The notes beneath the pieces were generated by a model. It saw nothing but the letters and a program-made list of their open reading frames with translations. It did not search any database and was not told the origin of the DNA. From Pseudomonadota bacterium (GTDB lineage: Bacteria; Pseudomonadota; Gammaproteobacteria; Burkholderiales; Burkholderiaceae_C), in the NCBI GenBank assembly GCA_023418355.1, contig JAEZZU010000042.1:1-7491 (forward strand): a stretch of DNA of 7,491 nt, given 5' to 3'. Shown in pieces: positions 7,459-7,491 of the stretch (positions within the stretch are counted from its first letter, which is position 1; each line of letters starts with the position of its first letter). A program made the position numbers and the translations under genes.

Positions 7459-7491
7459 ATGGCTGTTTCTGAACGAAGCACTCGTTGTGCG
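7459..7491 (+). CDS. Possible start of a divergent gene running off the right edge
   Basis: From the ATG at 7459, eleven codons (MAVSERSTRCA) stay open to the end of the window, diverging from the methyltransferase with only about 23 bases between the two starts. The composition would suit the lead-in to a Rossmann-fold protein such as a short-chain dehydrogenase, which I recall next to this methyltransferase in related genomes. Eleven codons cannot establish this. There is no obvious ribosome binding site. Confidence 0.35.
   Translation, partial: MAVSERSTRCA

Overview
The window looks like chromosomal DNA of a betaproteobacterium, most likely Comamonadaceae (Comamonas, Delftia or Acidovorax type). 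The protein families, the GC-rich codon use and two diverged copies of an intergenic repeat that I recall as common in that family point this way. No database search was possible, so the placement is an inference.

Plus strand, left part: the 3' two thirds of cca (CCA-adding tRNA nucleotidyltransferase with an HD domain) runs off the left edge. It is followed after 13 bases by a 589-residue SWIM zinc-finger protein. After a 165-base gap with a long hairpin at its 3' end comes an AldB/ExaC-type aldehyde dehydrogenase with all catalytic residues. A 175-base gap with competing inverted repeats and a degraded dispersed repeat separates it from a DUF779 protein, the usual small partner of this dehydrogenase. 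A small secreted DUF4124 protein ends the plus-strand series.

Minus strand, right part: reading from the right, a MidA-type (COG1565) SAM-dependent methyltransferase is followed after 9 bases by a 68-residue DUF2905 membrane protein. After a further 167-base AT-richer gap comes trxC (thioredoxin 2 with an N-terminal zinc ribbon). The stop codon of trxC directly abuts that of the convergent DUF4124 gene. At the far right edge an open frame of 11 codons diverges from the methyltransferase and may be the start of another gene.

The genes form three functional sets: tRNA maturation plus a SWIM protein, acetaldehyde-type oxidation (ALDH plus DUF779), and a methyltransferase, membrane-protein and thioredoxin group. 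I see no mobile element, CRISPR array, RNA gene or defence system, and all large genes are intact housekeeping or metabolic types. The points most worth a second look are the hairpin at the ALDH ribosome binding site, the structured ALDH/DUF779 spacer, the uncharacterised DUF779 protein and the repeat copies.
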